Source of the DNA: Pseudomonas umsongensis
GTDB lineage: Bacteria; Pseudomonadota; Gammaproteobacteria; Pseudomonadales; Pseudomonadaceae
Direction of reading: 5' to 3'
Length of the DNA stretch: 64,000 bases
Assembly (NCBI RefSeq): GCF_002236105.1
Contig: NZ_NIWU01000003.1
Location: 188,501 to 252,500 of the forward strand
Notes under the pieces: generated by a model
Databases searched by the model: none
Told to the model about the DNA's origin: nothing
What the model saw: the letters and a program-made list of their open reading frames with translations, nothing else
In this document: in pieces, positions 34,997 through 43,435 of the stretch
Layout of the letters: each line of letters begins with the position of its first letter
Numbering within the stretch: position 1 is the stretch's first letter
Program-made: the position numbers and the translations under genes

Positions 34997-35641
34997 ATGC
35001 AAGCGTATCAGCGCGATTTCATTCGTTTTGCCATCGATCGCGGCGTTTTGCGCTTCGGTGAGTTCACCCTGAAGTCCGGGCGCACCAGTCCTTACTTCTT
35101 CAATGCGGGCCTGTTCAACTCGGGTTCGGCCTTGGCGCAGCTGGGTCGTTTCTACGCTGCAGCCATTGCCGAAAGCGGTATTGGCTTCGATGTTCTGTTC
35201 GGTCCGGCCTACAAAGGGATCCCTTTGGCGGCGACCACTGCAGTGGCATTGGCCGAACATCACGGTCGTGACCTGCCATGGTGCTTCAATCGCAAGGAAG
35301 CCAAGGCTCACGGTGAAGGCGGTAGCCTGGTCGGCGCGCCGCTGACCGGCAATGTGCTGATCATCGACGACGTGATTACCGCTGGCACCGCGATCCGTGA
35401 AGTGATGCAGATCATCGCCTCCCAGGACGGCGCCAAGGCGGCCGGCGTGCTGATCGCCCTGAACCGTCAGGAGCGTGGCAACGGTGAGTTGTCAGCGATC
35501 CAGGAAGTGGAGCGTGATTTCGGTATTCCCGTGATCAGCATCGTTTCGCTGAACCAGGTGCTGGAATTCCTCGCCGACGATCCGCAGCTCAAGCAGCATT
35601 TGCCAGCCGTTGAAGCCTATCGCGCGCAATTCGGCGTTTAA
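34997..35641 (+). CDS. pyrE: Orotate phosphoribosyltransferase PyrE
   Basis: 214-residue enzyme joining orotate to PRPP to give OMP in pyrimidine synthesis. The ATG at 34997 (MQAYQRDFIRFAIDRGVLRF) gives the family length. Visible motifs are SGRTSPYFFNAGLF for orotate binding, the flexible loop NRKEAKAHGEGG, and the PRPP signature VLIIDDVITAGTAIRE. It is divergent from crc across about 80 bases and is followed by a perfect 35-bp inverted repeat and a terminator. Confidence 0.96.
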   Translation: MQAYQRDFIRFAIDRGVLRFGEFTLKSGRTSPYFFNAGLFNSGSALAQLGRFYAAAIAESGIGFDVLFGPAYKGIPLAATTAVALAEHHGRDLPWCFNRKEAKAHGEGGSLVGAPLTGNVLIIDDVITAGTAIREVMQIIASQDGAKAAGVLIALNRQERGNGELSAIQEVERDFGIPVISIVSLNQVLEFLADDPQLKQHLPAVEAYRAQFGV

Positions 35642-35647
35642 CACGAT

Positions 35648-35738
35648 CCCTGTAGGAGCTGCCGCAGGCTGCGATCTTTTGATCCTGTTTTTTACAAGCC
35701 AAGTCAAAAGATCGCAGCCTGCGGCAGCTCCTACAGGG
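35648..35738. repeat. Perfect 35-bp inverted repeat (GTAGGAGCTGCCGCAGGCTG family)
   Basis: Arms at 35648-35682 and 35704-35738 are perfectly complementary over 35 bases with a 21-base loop. The core GGAGCTGCCGCAGGCTGCGA differs from the REP family elsewhere in the window. A degenerate half copy is found at 46924-46960. Confidence 0.9.
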
Positions 35739-35766
35739 ATATTCAGGTTTCATAGGGATCGTGGGC

Positions 35767-35808
35767 AAAAAAAGACCCCGTTCAGCCAGGCTGAGCGGGG
35801 GCTTTTTT
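35767..35808. terminator. Bidirectional intrinsic terminator between pyrE and argB
   Basis: An A-tract, then AGACCCCGTTCAGCC, a short AGG loop and its near-complement CTGAGCGGGGGCT, ending in TTTTTT. It serves both converging genes. Confidence 0.85.
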
Positions 35809-35820
35809 GTGCGCTATCGC

Positions 35821-36726
35821 TTAAGGGCGCTTGCGATTGCTGATCAGGGTGCCCACACCGGTATCGGTGAAGATCTCCAGCAGAATCGCATTCGGTACCC
35901 GACCGTCAATGATCAGCGAGCTGCCCACGCCACCCTGGACCGCTTCCAGAGCACAACGGATCTTGGGCAGCATGCCGCCATAGATGGTGCCGTCGGCGAT
36001 CAGGTCGTCGACTTGCTGGGTGGTCAAGCCGGTCAGGACCGTTCCCGCCTTGTCCATCAGGCCGGCGATGTTGGTCAGCAGCATCAGCTTCTCGGCTTTC
36101 AGCGCTTCGGCGACTTTGCCGGCCACCAGGTCAGCATTGATGTTGTACGACTCGCCGTTTTCGCCGACGCCGATTGGCGCGATCACCGGGATGAAGTTGC
36201 CTTTGACCAGCAGGTTCAGCAGCTCGGTGTTGATCCCGACCACTTCGCCCACCTGGCCGATGTCGATGATCTCTGGTTGGGTCATCTCCGGGGTCTGGCG
36301 GGTGACGGTCAGTTTCTTCGCACGAATCAGCCCGGCGTCTTTGCCGGTCAGGCCAATGGCGCTGCCGCCATGACGGTTGATCAGGTTGACGATGTCCTTG
36401 TTGACCTGGCCACCGAGGACCATCTCGACCACGTCCATGGTAGCGGCATCGGTAACGCGCATGCCGTCGACGAAGTGGCTCTCGATCGACAGGCGCTTGA
36501 GCAGATCGCCGATTTGCGGGCCGCCGCCGTGAACCACGACCGGGTTGATGCCCACGGCCTTCATCAACACGATGTCGCGGGCGAAGCCGGTTTTCAGCTC
36601 CTCGCTTTCCATCGCGTTGCCGCCGTATTTGATCACCAGTGTCTTGCCGACATAGCGGCGAATGTAAGGCAGCGCTTCGGACAGGACCTTGGCGGTGTTG
36701 GCGGCGGCTTCGCGTTCGAGGGTCAT
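35821..36726 (-). CDS. argB: N-acetylglutamate kinase ArgB
   Basis: 301-residue amino-acid kinase of arginine synthesis, phosphorylating N-acetylglutamate. The ATP-binding motif is VIKYGGNAM near residue 30. Other features are VVHGGGPQIGDLLKRL, and an arginine-sensing region in the longer (~300-residue) form with an N-terminal helix, typical of feedback-inhibited hexameric enzymes. The N-terminal extension MTLEREAAANTAKVLSEALPYI fits that class. It follows algC by 17 bases and they are probably co-transcribed. Confidence 0.95.
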   Translation of the reverse strand: MTLEREAAANTAKVLSEALPYIRRYVGKTLVIKYGGNAMESEELKTGFARDIVLMKAVGINPVVVHGGGPQIGDLLKRLSIESHFVDGMRVTDAATMDVVEMVLGGQVNKDIVNLINRHGGSAIGLTGKDAGLIRAKKLTVTRQTPEMTQPEIIDIGQVGEVVGINTELLNLLVKGNFIPVIAPIGVGENGESYNINADLVAGKVAEALKAEKLMLLTNIAGLMDKAGTVLTGLTTQQVDDLIADGTIYGGMLPKIRCALEAVQGGVGSSLIIDGRVPNAILLEIFTDTGVGTLISNRKRP

Positions 36727-36743
36727 TCAGGGCTCCGGGTGAA

Positions 36744-38141
36744 TCAGAACGGTAGTTGGAGATCAGGTGCAACACGCTTCAACTGGACGTGGAAAACGTC
36801 CTTGATGCGCGAAAGTTCTGCCTCGTCATCGGCCTCGAAACGCAGGACCAGCACCGGTGTGGTGTTGGAAGCGCGAACCAGGCCCCAGCCTTTGGCATAG
36901 TCGACTCGCACGCCGTCAATGGTGGTCAGGTCGGCGCCTTCGCCCCACTTCGCGTCGTGCAATGCATCAATGATGCTGAATTTGCTCTCTTCGGTCACAT
37001 GGATATTGATTTCCGGCGTAGAAATATCGTTCGGGAAGGTCGCGAACAACTCTTCGGCCGTGGATTTCTCCTTGCTGAGGATCTCCAGCAACCGCGCGGC
37101 GCTGTAAATGCCGTCGTCGAAACCGAACCAGCGCTCCTTGAAGAAGATATGCCCGCTCATTTCGCCGGCCAACAGGGCGCCGGATTGTTTCATTTTCTTC
37201 TTGATCAACGAATGGCCGGTTTTCCACATGAGTGGACGACCACCGTATTCCTTGATCAGGGGGATCAAGCGGCGAGTGCATTTAACGTCGAAGATAATTT
37301 CGGCGTTCGGATTGCGCGCCACCACGTCGCGGGCGAACAGCATCAACAGGCGGTCCGGGAAAACGATGCTGCCAGTGTTGGTCACCACGCCGACGCGGTC
37401 GCCGTCGCCGTCGAAAGCCAGGCCGATATCCGCATTGGTTTCCTTGACCTTGGCGATCAGGTCGACGAGGTTTTCAGGCTTGCCCGGGTCCGGGTGATGG
37501 TTAGGGAAGTTGCCATCGACCTCGCAGAATAGCGGGATGACTTCGCAGTTCAGCGCCTCGATCAATTGCGGGGCGATCACGCCGGCTGCACCGTTGCCGC
37601 AGTCCACCACGACTTTCAGGCGGCGGGCCAGTTTGATGTCCTGGACGATTTCGGTGTTGTAGCGATCAAGGATCTCGACCCGGGTGATGCTGCCTTTGCC
37701 GCTGGTCAGGTTGTTGGTCTTGAGGCGGTCATGCAGGGCCTGGATCTGTTCGTTGGCCAGGGTATCGCCGGCAATGACGATCTTGAAGCCGTTGTAGTTC
37801 GCTGGGTTGTGGCTGCCGGTGAGCATCACCCCGGATTTGCCGGCCAGCACGTTGGCGGCGTAGTACAGTGCGGGCGTTGGCACCAGGCCGACGTCGCTGA
37901 CATGGCAGCCGCTGTCGGCCAGGCCTTGAATCAGCTGTTCAACCAGCTCGGGGCCGGACAGGCGACCGTCACGGCCAACGGATACATTCGGTTCATCCTG
38001 GGCCAGGCTCTGTGCGCCGATGGCGCGACCGAGCCAGTAAGCCGTTTCGGCGTTGAGAAATTCCGGGACGGTGCCGCGTATGTCATAGGCACGGAAAATA
38101 CTGTCGGGGAACTTGGGGGCAACGCGCACTGGGGTGCTCAT
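36744..38141 (-). CDS. algC: Phosphomannomutase/phosphoglucomutase AlgC
   Basis: 465-residue enzyme interconverting hexose 1- and 6-phosphates for alginate, LPS and other polysaccharides. The phospho-serine is near residue 110 in MLTGSHNPANYNG. The metal site DGDGDRVGVV is near residue 243, the sugar-binding loop GEMSGHIFF lies near 325, and the phosphate loop RASNTTPVLVLRFE near 421. The length matches the well-studied P. aeruginosa enzyme. Upstream, a 181-base gap to dut is likely to hold the algC promoter, though I cannot define its elements. Confidence 0.96.
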   Translation of the reverse strand: MSTPVRVAPKFPDSIFRAYDIRGTVPEFLNAETAYWLGRAIGAQSLAQDEPNVSVGRDGRLSGPELVEQLIQGLADSGCHVSDVGLVPTPALYYAANVLAGKSGVMLTGSHNPANYNGFKIVIAGDTLANEQIQALHDRLKTNNLTSGKGSITRVEILDRYNTEIVQDIKLARRLKVVVDCGNGAAGVIAPQLIEALNCEVIPLFCEVDGNFPNHHPDPGKPENLVDLIAKVKETNADIGLAFDGDGDRVGVVTNTGSIVFPDRLLMLFARDVVARNPNAEIIFDVKCTRRLIPLIKEYGGRPLMWKTGHSLIKKKMKQSGALLAGEMSGHIFFKERWFGFDDGIYSAARLLEILSKEKSTAEELFATFPNDISTPEINIHVTEESKFSIIDALHDAKWGEGADLTTIDGVRVDYAKGWGLVRASNTTPVLVLRFEADDEAELSRIKDVFHVQLKRVAPDLQLPF

Positions 38142-38322
38142 CTGGGGAAATGCTCCATATTGAAAGTGGCTGGACCTGCCTGCGAACGACTCGACGGCAG
38201 GTTCAAACTGAAAGGTATGACGGCGTTTTTCGCCCAGAGTTCGTGGTGCGAAAAGGCCATGCCAGCGACGCGAGCGGCTTTGGGCCGTTCAATCCATTGA
38301 TTTCAGAGGTATAGCGAACGTA

Positions 38323-38778
38323 TCAGTGACTGCCGGAATGACCGAAACCGCCGGTACCACGCTGGGTTTCGACAAACTCTTCAACCATCTCGAAATGCGC
38401 CTGCACCACCGGCACCAGCACCAGCTGCGCCAGGCGTTCGCCGACGGCCATGGTGAAGTCGGTCTGGCCACGGTTCCAGCAGGAGACCATCAGCGGTCCC
38501 TGGTAGTCGGAGTCAATCAGTCCGACCAGGTTGCCCAGGACGATACCGTGTTTATGGCCCAGGCCGGAGCGCGGCAGGATCAGCGCCGCCAGGTTCGGGT
38601 CGCCGATGTAGATCGACAGGCCAGTGGGGATCAGTACCGTTTCACCCGGCTTGATCACGATGTCCTGCTCCAGCATGGCGCGCAGGTCGAGGCCGGCGGA
38701 ACCTGGCGTGGCGTACTGTGGCAGCGGAAATTCGGTACCGATGCGGGGGTCGAGGATCTTGGCTTGCAAAGCGTGCAT
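38323..38778 (-). CDS. dut: Deoxyuridine triphosphatase Dut
   Basis: 151-residue trimeric dUTPase that keeps uracil out of DNA and supplies dUMP. All five motifs are visible: PGSAGLDLRA (1), PRSGLGHKHGI (2), LVGLIDSDYQGPL with the catalytic Asp (3), GERLAQLVLVP (4) and the C-terminal TQRGTGGFGHSGSH (5). It starts five bases after the coaBC stop and is probably in one operon with it. Confidence 0.96.
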   Translation of the reverse strand: MHALQAKILDPRIGTEFPLPQYATPGSAGLDLRAMLEQDIVIKPGETVLIPTGLSIYIGDPNLAALILPRSGLGHKHGIVLGNLVGLIDSDYQGPLMVSCWNRGQTDFTMAVGERLAQLVLVPVVQAHFEMVEEFVETQRGTGGFGHSGSH

Positions 38779-38783
38779 GTAAA

Positions 38784-39992
38784 TTAAACCTGGTTCAGAC
38801 GTTCGGCGATAAAAGTGATCAGCTGGCGAGCAATCTTGCTCTTGCTGGTCTGGGCGAAGAGTGTGGCGTGAAGTTCACGGTCGATTACGCTGCAGGCGTT
38901 TTCTTCGCTGTTGAAGCCAATGCTCGGGTTGGCGACGTCGTTGGCGACGATCAAATCGAGGTTCTTGTCTTTCAGCTTGCGGGCAGCGTAGTCGAGCAGG
39001 TGTTCGGTTTCGGCGGCGAAACCGACGCTGAACGGACGGTCGGGGCGTGTAGCGATGCTGGCCAGGATGTCCGGGTTGCGCACCATTTGTAGCAACAAGC
39101 CGTCGCCGTTCGTAGGATCTTTCTTGAGTTTCTGTGGTGCAACGACTTCTGGGCGGTAGTCCGCGACCGCTGCCGAGGCGATAAACAGGTCGCAAGGAAT
39201 CGCCGCTTCGCACGCGGCGAGCATGTCGCGGGCGCTGACTACGTCGATGCGCGTAACACGGTCCGGGGTCGGCAGATGCACCGGGCCCGTGATCAGGGTT
39301 ACGCGGGCGCCGGCTTCAACCGCCGCTTCGGCCAGGGCAAAGCCCATTTTTCCGGAGCTGTGGTTGGTGATGTAGCGCACCGGGTCGATGTTTTCCTGGG
39401 TAGGGCCGGCGGTGATCAGCACGTGCTTGCCGGTTAGTGCCTGGCGCTGGAAGCAGTCTGCCGCGCATTGAGCCAGCTCCGTCGCTTCGAGCATGCGTCC
39501 CAGGCCGACGTCGCCGCAGGCCTGGCTGCCCGAAGCTGGACCGAAGGCCTTGATGCCACGGTTTTCGAGGGTTTGCAGGTTGGCCTGGGTGGCCGGATCG
39601 CGCCACATGGCCTGGTTCATCGCCGGAGCGATGGCAACCACTGCGTCGGTGGCCAGCACCAGCGTAGTCAGCAGGTCATCGGCAATGCCTTGGGCCAGGC
39701 GCGCGATCAAATCCGCGGTGGCGGGGGCGATCAGCACCAGATCGGCCCATTTGGCCAGCTCAATGTGGCCCATCGCCGCTTCGGCCGCCGGGTCCAGCAG
39801 GTCCAGGTGCACTGGATGCCCGGACAGGGCCTGCATGGTCAGCGGAGTAATGAATTCAGCGCCGCCACGGGTCATGACCACGCGCACTTCCGCGCCCTGA
39901 TCGATCAGGCGGCGAACCAGGTCGGCGCTCTTGTAGGCAGCGATACCGCCGCCGACGCCCAGAACAATGCGTTTCCGATACAGCCGCTGCAT
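38784..39992 (-). CDS. coaBC: Bifunctional phosphopantothenoylcysteine decarboxylase/ligase CoaBC
   Basis: 402-residue enzyme carrying out two steps of coenzyme A synthesis: CTP-dependent joining of cysteine to phosphopantothenate, and FMN-dependent decarboxylation. The ATG at 39992 (MQRLYRKRIVLGVGGGIAAY) is chosen over one five codons upstream. The CoaC half has GGGIAAYKSADLVRRL, the APAMNQAMW motif, and the substrate-recognition Cys in SQACGDVGLGRM. The CoaB half has ITAGPTQENIDPVRYITNHS and the KLKKDPTNGD segment. Divergent from radC across about 135 bases. Confidence 0.95.
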   Translation of the reverse strand: MQRLYRKRIVLGVGGGIAAYKSADLVRRLIDQGAEVRVVMTRGGAEFITPLTMQALSGHPVHLDLLDPAAEAAMGHIELAKWADLVLIAPATADLIARLAQGIADDLLTTLVLATDAVVAIAPAMNQAMWRDPATQANLQTLENRGIKAFGPASGSQACGDVGLGRMLEATELAQCAADCFQRQALTGKHVLITAGPTQENIDPVRYITNHSSGKMGFALAEAAVEAGARVTLITGPVHLPTPDRVTRIDVVSARDMLAACEAAIPCDLFIASAAVADYRPEVVAPQKLKKDPTNGDGLLLQMVRNPDILASIATRPDRPFSVGFAAETEHLLDYAARKLKDKNLDLIVANDVANPSIGFNSEENACSVIDRELHATLFAQTSKSKIARQLITFIAERLNQV

Positions 39993-40128
39993 AGGCCTGC
40001 CTTTCATTTTCGTTGATGACTGCGTTGCGATACCCCCTCCCCAGGAGTGAAATCGCCCGCAAAAAAGATGGGCTACGATATCACAGCGACCGCTACGGAA
40101 CAGCGGCGCCCACAGACAGGGAGGTGCT

Positions 40129-40803
40129 ATGAGTATTCGCGATTGGCCGGCGTCGGAACGGCCGCGGGAGAGGTTGCTTGAACAGGGCTCGGGAAGTCTT
40201 TCGGACGCCGAGTTGCTGGCGATATTTTTACGAACTGGCGTGGTGGGTAAAAGTGCCGTCGATCTGGCGCGACACCTGTTGAATCAGTTTGGCAGCCTGC
40301 GTTTGCTGTTGGAGGCCGACCAGGAAACGTTCAGCAAGCAGTTGGGGCTCGGTCCGGCGAAATTCGCGCAGTTGCAGGCTGCTCAGGAAATGAGCAGGCG
40401 TCACTTGGCTGAGCGTGTGCGCGAAAAATCGGCACTGGAAAATCCGCAGGCGGTGCGTGAATACCTCAAGTCGATGCTGCGACATGAGCCCCATGAGGTA
40501 TTTGGCTGCCTGTTTCTTGACTCCAGGCATCAGGTACTGGCATTTGAGGTGCTGTTTCGCGGCTCGATCGACAACACCAGCGTTCACCCGCGGCAAGTGG
40601 TCAAGCGTGCATTGGCTCACAATGCGGCGGCACTGATCCTCTGTCACAACCATCCGTCAGGCAACACTGACCCCAGCCAGGCTGACCGGATGCTGACCAA
40701 GCGCCTGCAGAAGGCGCTGGACCTCATCGATGTGCGGGTGCTCGACCATTTCATCATTGGCGATGGCAACCCGCTGTCGATGGCGGAGTACGGGTGGATG
40801 TGA
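40129..40803 (+). CDS. radC: RadC family JAB-domain protein
   Basis: 224 residues. An N-terminal helix-hairpin-helix-like UPF0758 region (ERPRERLLEQGSGSLSDAEL) is followed by an MPN/JAB domain with the metal motif HNHPSGNTDPSQAD (H, H, S, D). Despite the name, a role in recombinational repair is not supported for this family, and the substrate is unknown. It lies on the plus strand between coaBC and a REPIN. Confidence 0.92.
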   Translation: MSIRDWPASERPRERLLEQGSGSLSDAELLAIFLRTGVVGKSAVDLARHLLNQFGSLRLLLEADQETFSKQLGLGPAKFAQLQAAQEMSRRHLAERVREKSALENPQAVREYLKSMLRHEPHEVFGCLFLDSRHQVLAFEVLFRGSIDNTSVHPRQVVKRALAHNAAALILCHNHPSGNTDPSQADRMLTKRLQKALDLIDVRVLDHFIIGDGNPLSMAEYGWM

Positions 40804-40810
40804 CCCCCCG

Positions 40811-40910
40811 TGTAGGAGCGAGCATGCTCGCGATGGTGGTAGGGGCGCCGCTTTCTTACAGGCGGCCCTCGTCATCGTTGACGACCATCGCGAGCATGCT
40901 CGCTCCTACA
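40811..40910. repeat. REPIN, GTAGGAGC subtype
   Basis: TGTAGGAGCGAGCATGCTCG and its inverse flank a ~50-base interior, with the GTAGGAG ends outward. It is the same subtype as the copy after the COG4315-like gene, sharing GTCAACGAT-like interior sequence (here GTCATCGTTGACGACCAT). It lies between convergent genes. Confidence 0.88.
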
Positions 40911-40929
40911 GGGTTTTGTGTCGGGTGGC

Positions 40930-42516
40930 CTATTTGATGTTGACCTTCGAGTAATCCTGTCGTCCAAACGGGCTGACCGAGTATCCCTCGACGGCCTTGC
41001 TGGTCAGGGCGAAGGCGGTTGGATGCGCCAGGGGCAGCCACAGTGCCTGTTGCTGGATCTGCGTCTGGGCCTGTTCGTAGAGCTTGGTGCGCACGCCTTG
41101 CTCACCGGTGGTCTTGCCGGCATTGATCAACTTGTCCAGGTCCTGGTTGCAATAGCGCGCAAAGTTGGTGCCGGACTTGACGGCTGCGCAGGAAAACTGC
41201 GGCGTGAGGAAGTTATCCGGGTCACCGTTGTCACCCGCCCAGCCCATGAACAGCAAGTCGTGTTCGCCAGCTTTGGCGCGGCGAATCAACTCACCCCATT
41301 CGATGACGCGGATTTCGGCCTGAATGCCGATTTCCGCCAAATCGGACTGAAGCAGTTGAGCGCCGAGGCTCGGGTTAGGGTTCAGCAGGCTGCCGGAAGG
41401 GCGGGTCCAGATGGTGGTCTGGAATCCCTCCTTGAGCCCGGCCTTAGCCATCAACGCCTTGGCTTTCTCGACGTCATGCGGGTAACCCGGCAATGTTTTC
41501 GCATAGCTCCAGGTGTTGGGCGGGTAGGGGCCGTTGGCGGGTTCAGCGGTGTCTTCGAACACGGCCTTGACGTAGTTGGCCTTGTCGAAGGCGAGGTTGA
41601 TCGCCTGGCGCACTTCGGGTTTGTCCAAAGGCGGGTGCTGACTGTTGATGGCAACGAAGGCGGTCATGAAGGCGTCAGTCTTTTCGACTTTCAGCGTCGG
41701 CTCCTTCAGCGCCGCCTGGACATCCAGAGGCTTGGGCGACAGCGCAATCTGGCATTCATTGCGGCGCAATTTCTGCAAGCGCACGTTGGCGTCAGGGGTA
41801 ATGGCAAAGATCAGCGGATCGACCGAGGGCTTGCCGCGGAAGTACTCGGCGTTGGCTTTGTAGCGAACGGTGGCGTCCTTCTGGAAACGCGTGAATACGA
41901 ACGGGCCAGTGCCGATCGGTTGGTTATTGAGCTTTTCCGGCGTGCCGGCTTTCATCAGCTTGTCAGCGTACTCGGCCGAGTAAATCGAGGCGAAGCCCAT
42001 GCTCAGGGTGGCGAGGAAGGTGGAGTCCGGGTGATCCAGGGTAAAGCGTATGGTTAGGGGGTCCAGTGCGTCGATCTTCTTGATCAGTGCGGGCAATTGC
42101 ATCGACTGAGCATGGGGGAAGCCGCTCTGGGCGACTTTGTGCCATGGGTTGGCCGGATCGAGCATCCGGTCAAAGCTGAACTTCACGTCCTCGGCGGTCA
42201 GTTCACGCGTTGGGCTGAAGTAGTCGGTGCGATGAAATTTCACCTGGGGGTGCAACTTGAAGATGTAGGTCAGGCCATCCGGTGTGACCTCCCAACTGTC
42301 CGCGAGGCTGGGGACAACTTTGCCGCTGGCATTGTCGAAGTCCACCAATCGGTTCATCAGCACGTCAGCCGAAGCGTTGGTGGTGGTCAGCGAGTTGTAT
42401 TGCACCACATCGAACCCTTCGGGGCTGGCCTCGGTGCAGACGCTCAGGGCGGCGGCGTAGGCCTGTGGGCCCAGCAGGAGAGGGGCAAGCAACAGCGGTA
42501 GGGCAGCGAGGCGCAT
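40930..42516 (-). CDS. Periplasmic dipeptide/peptide-binding protein (DppA-like)
   Basis: 528-residue substrate-binding protein of an ABC importer, SBP family 5. A Sec signal peptide (LPLLLAPLLLGPQAYAAA) precedes the mature SVCTEASPEGFDVVQYNSL. Family signatures include GLTYIFKLHPQVKFHRTDYF and KIDALDPLTIRFTLDHPDS. A Cys pair typical of DppA is seen in the N-terminal VCTEAS region and NECQIALSPK. No permease or ATPase genes are adjacent, so it probably shares the Dpp permease encoded elsewhere. The ligand is inferred to be di- or oligopeptides; heme or other ligands are possible. Confidence 0.88.
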   Translation of the reverse strand: MRLAALPLLLAPLLLGPQAYAAALSVCTEASPEGFDVVQYNSLTTTNASADVLMNRLVDFDNASGKVVPSLADSWEVTPDGLTYIFKLHPQVKFHRTDYFSPTRELTAEDVKFSFDRMLDPANPWHKVAQSGFPHAQSMQLPALIKKIDALDPLTIRFTLDHPDSTFLATLSMGFASIYSAEYADKLMKAGTPEKLNNQPIGTGPFVFTRFQKDATVRYKANAEYFRGKPSVDPLIFAITPDANVRLQKLRRNECQIALSPKPLDVQAALKEPTLKVEKTDAFMTAFVAINSQHPPLDKPEVRQAINLAFDKANYVKAVFEDTAEPANGPYPPNTWSYAKTLPGYPHDVEKAKALMAKAGLKEGFQTTIWTRPSGSLLNPNPSLGAQLLQSDLAEIGIQAEIRVIEWGELIRRAKAGEHDLLFMGWAGDNGDPDNFLTPQFSCAAVKSGTNFARYCNQDLDKLINAGKTTGEQGVRTKLYEQAQTQIQQQALWLPLAHPTAFALTSKAVEGYSVSPFGRQDYSKVNIK

Positions 42517-42732
42517 GGTCGGGTTCCTTTACAGATCGAAGGCCCATCTGCAAGTGCAGTCTGGAAAAGGCTTACCCTAGTGGGCTGGATTGCAAATGAC
42601 TATCCCCTTTTTCGTTTTCAGGGGACTATAGCCGATCGATTCTGGCGAGCGCTGGTTGGGAAAAAGCTGGATCGGCTTGTTGCGCAGATTCTCTGCGACG
42701 AGCGGTCGCAAGCGACGATAGCCTTGATCCAA

Positions 42733-42745
42733 GGCGCCTGGCGCC
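42733..42745. repeat. GGCGCCTGGCGCC motif, first copy
   Basis: A 13-base sequence that recurs 153 bases downstream at 42886-42898, in the interval around the rpmB promoter. It lies in the 447-base gap between the peptide-binding gene and rpmB. Confidence 0.6.
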
Positions 42746-42785
42746 TGAAAAACAGGGTTTTTATCAACTCAGCGCACACTGAATG

Positions 42786-42814
42786 TTGTTGCTCTCTAGT
42801 CTTTCTGGTATAAA
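42786..42814 (+). promoter_or_regulatory. Sigma-70 promoter of rpmB-rpmG
   Basis: TTGTTG (42786-42791), a 17-base spacer, then TATAAA (42809-42814). Transcription would start near 42821 and give a leader of about 140 bases. This is the strongest promoter-like match in the 447-base gap. Confidence 0.65.
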
Positions 42815-42885
42815 GCAGCGCTCTTTTCTAGGGGCCCGGTTCCTTCGTTTGTAGGTGTAGCCGGTAAGACCCTTAAAGAAACGCG

Positions 42886-42946
42886 GCGCCTGGCGCCAAA
42901 TGACTGAGAGATTAAGCGGCCAACCCATGCCGGGTTGGGCATGTGG
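42886..42946 (+). promoter_or_regulatory. Structured leader of rpmB with alternative hairpins
   Basis: The leader contains GGCGCCTGGCGCC (42886-42898), then two overlapping hairpins. The first pairs CCAACCC (42920-42926) with GGGTTGG (42932-42938). The second pairs CATGCC (42926-42931) with GGCATG (42938-42943). They share bases and cannot form together. The rpmB ribosome site (GAGGGCTGAGG) follows directly. Confidence 0.45.
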
Positions 42947-42963
42947 TTTTAGAGGGCTGAGGC

Positions 42964-43197
42964 ATGTCGAGAGTCTGTCAAGTTACCGGTAAGGGTCCGG
43001 TGACTGGGAATAACATTTCCCACGCAAATAACAAAACCCGTCGTCGTTTCCTGCCGAACCTGCAGCATCACCGCTTCTGGGTTGAAGAAGAGAAACGTTT
43101 CGTGCGTCTGCGCGTATCTGCCAAAGGCATGCGCATCATCGACAAGCGTGGCATCACTGTCGTGCTGGCCGAAATCCGCGCCGCTGGCAAGATCTAA
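42964..43197 (+). CDS. rpmB: 50S ribosomal protein L28 (bL28)
   Basis: 77 residues, starting MSRVCQVTGKGPVTGNNISH. The basic core NNKTRRRFLPNLQHHRFWVE and C-terminal RIIDKRGITVVLAEIRAAG are highly conserved. It lacks the extra zinc-binding Cys residues of some homologues. rpmG follows after 11 bases, the standard pairing. Confidence 0.97.
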   Translation: MSRVCQVTGKGPVTGNNISHANNKTRRRFLPNLQHHRFWVEEEKRFVRLRVSAKGMRIIDKRGITVVLAEIRAAGKI

Positions 43198-43208
43198 GGG
43201 AGCTAATC

Positions 43209-43364
43209 ATGCGTGAATTGATTCGTTTGATTTCGAGCGCCGGTACTGGTCATTTCTACACTACCGACAAGAACAAGCGTACTACTCCGGACAAAATCGA
43301 GATCAAGAAATTTGATCCGGTTGTTCGCAAGCACGTGATCTACAAGGAAGGCAAAATCAAGTAA
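43209..43364 (+). CDS. rpmG: 50S ribosomal protein L33 (bL33)
   Basis: 51 residues, MRELIRLISSAGTGHFYTTD continuing to VRKHVIYKEGKIK. This is the cysteine-free form of L33, with no CxxC zinc motif. It is short enough to be missed by length cut-offs. The upstream GGGAGC is the ribosome site, and a strong terminator follows. Confidence 0.97.
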   Translation: MRELIRLISSAGTGHFYTTDKNKRTTPDKIEIKKFDPVVRKHVIYKEGKIK

Positions 43365-43385
43365 TTGATTTTTCCTGACTTACGA

Positions 43386-43419
43386 AAAAGGCCCGTATCG
43401 CGAGATACGGGCCTTTTTT
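43386..43419. terminator. Intrinsic terminator after rpmG
   Basis: AAAAAGGCCCGTATC, GCGA loop, GATACGGGCCTTTTTT: a perfect 15-bp stem. It can serve rpmBG and the converging cupin gene. Confidence 0.92.
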
Positions 43420-43435
43420 GCTGCCTGCAAAAAAA

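Noticed and set aside
42580..42813. 77-codon open frame upstream of rpmB
   Set aside because: It runs through the rpmB promoter, has no good ribosome site or family match, and ends inside the -10 region.
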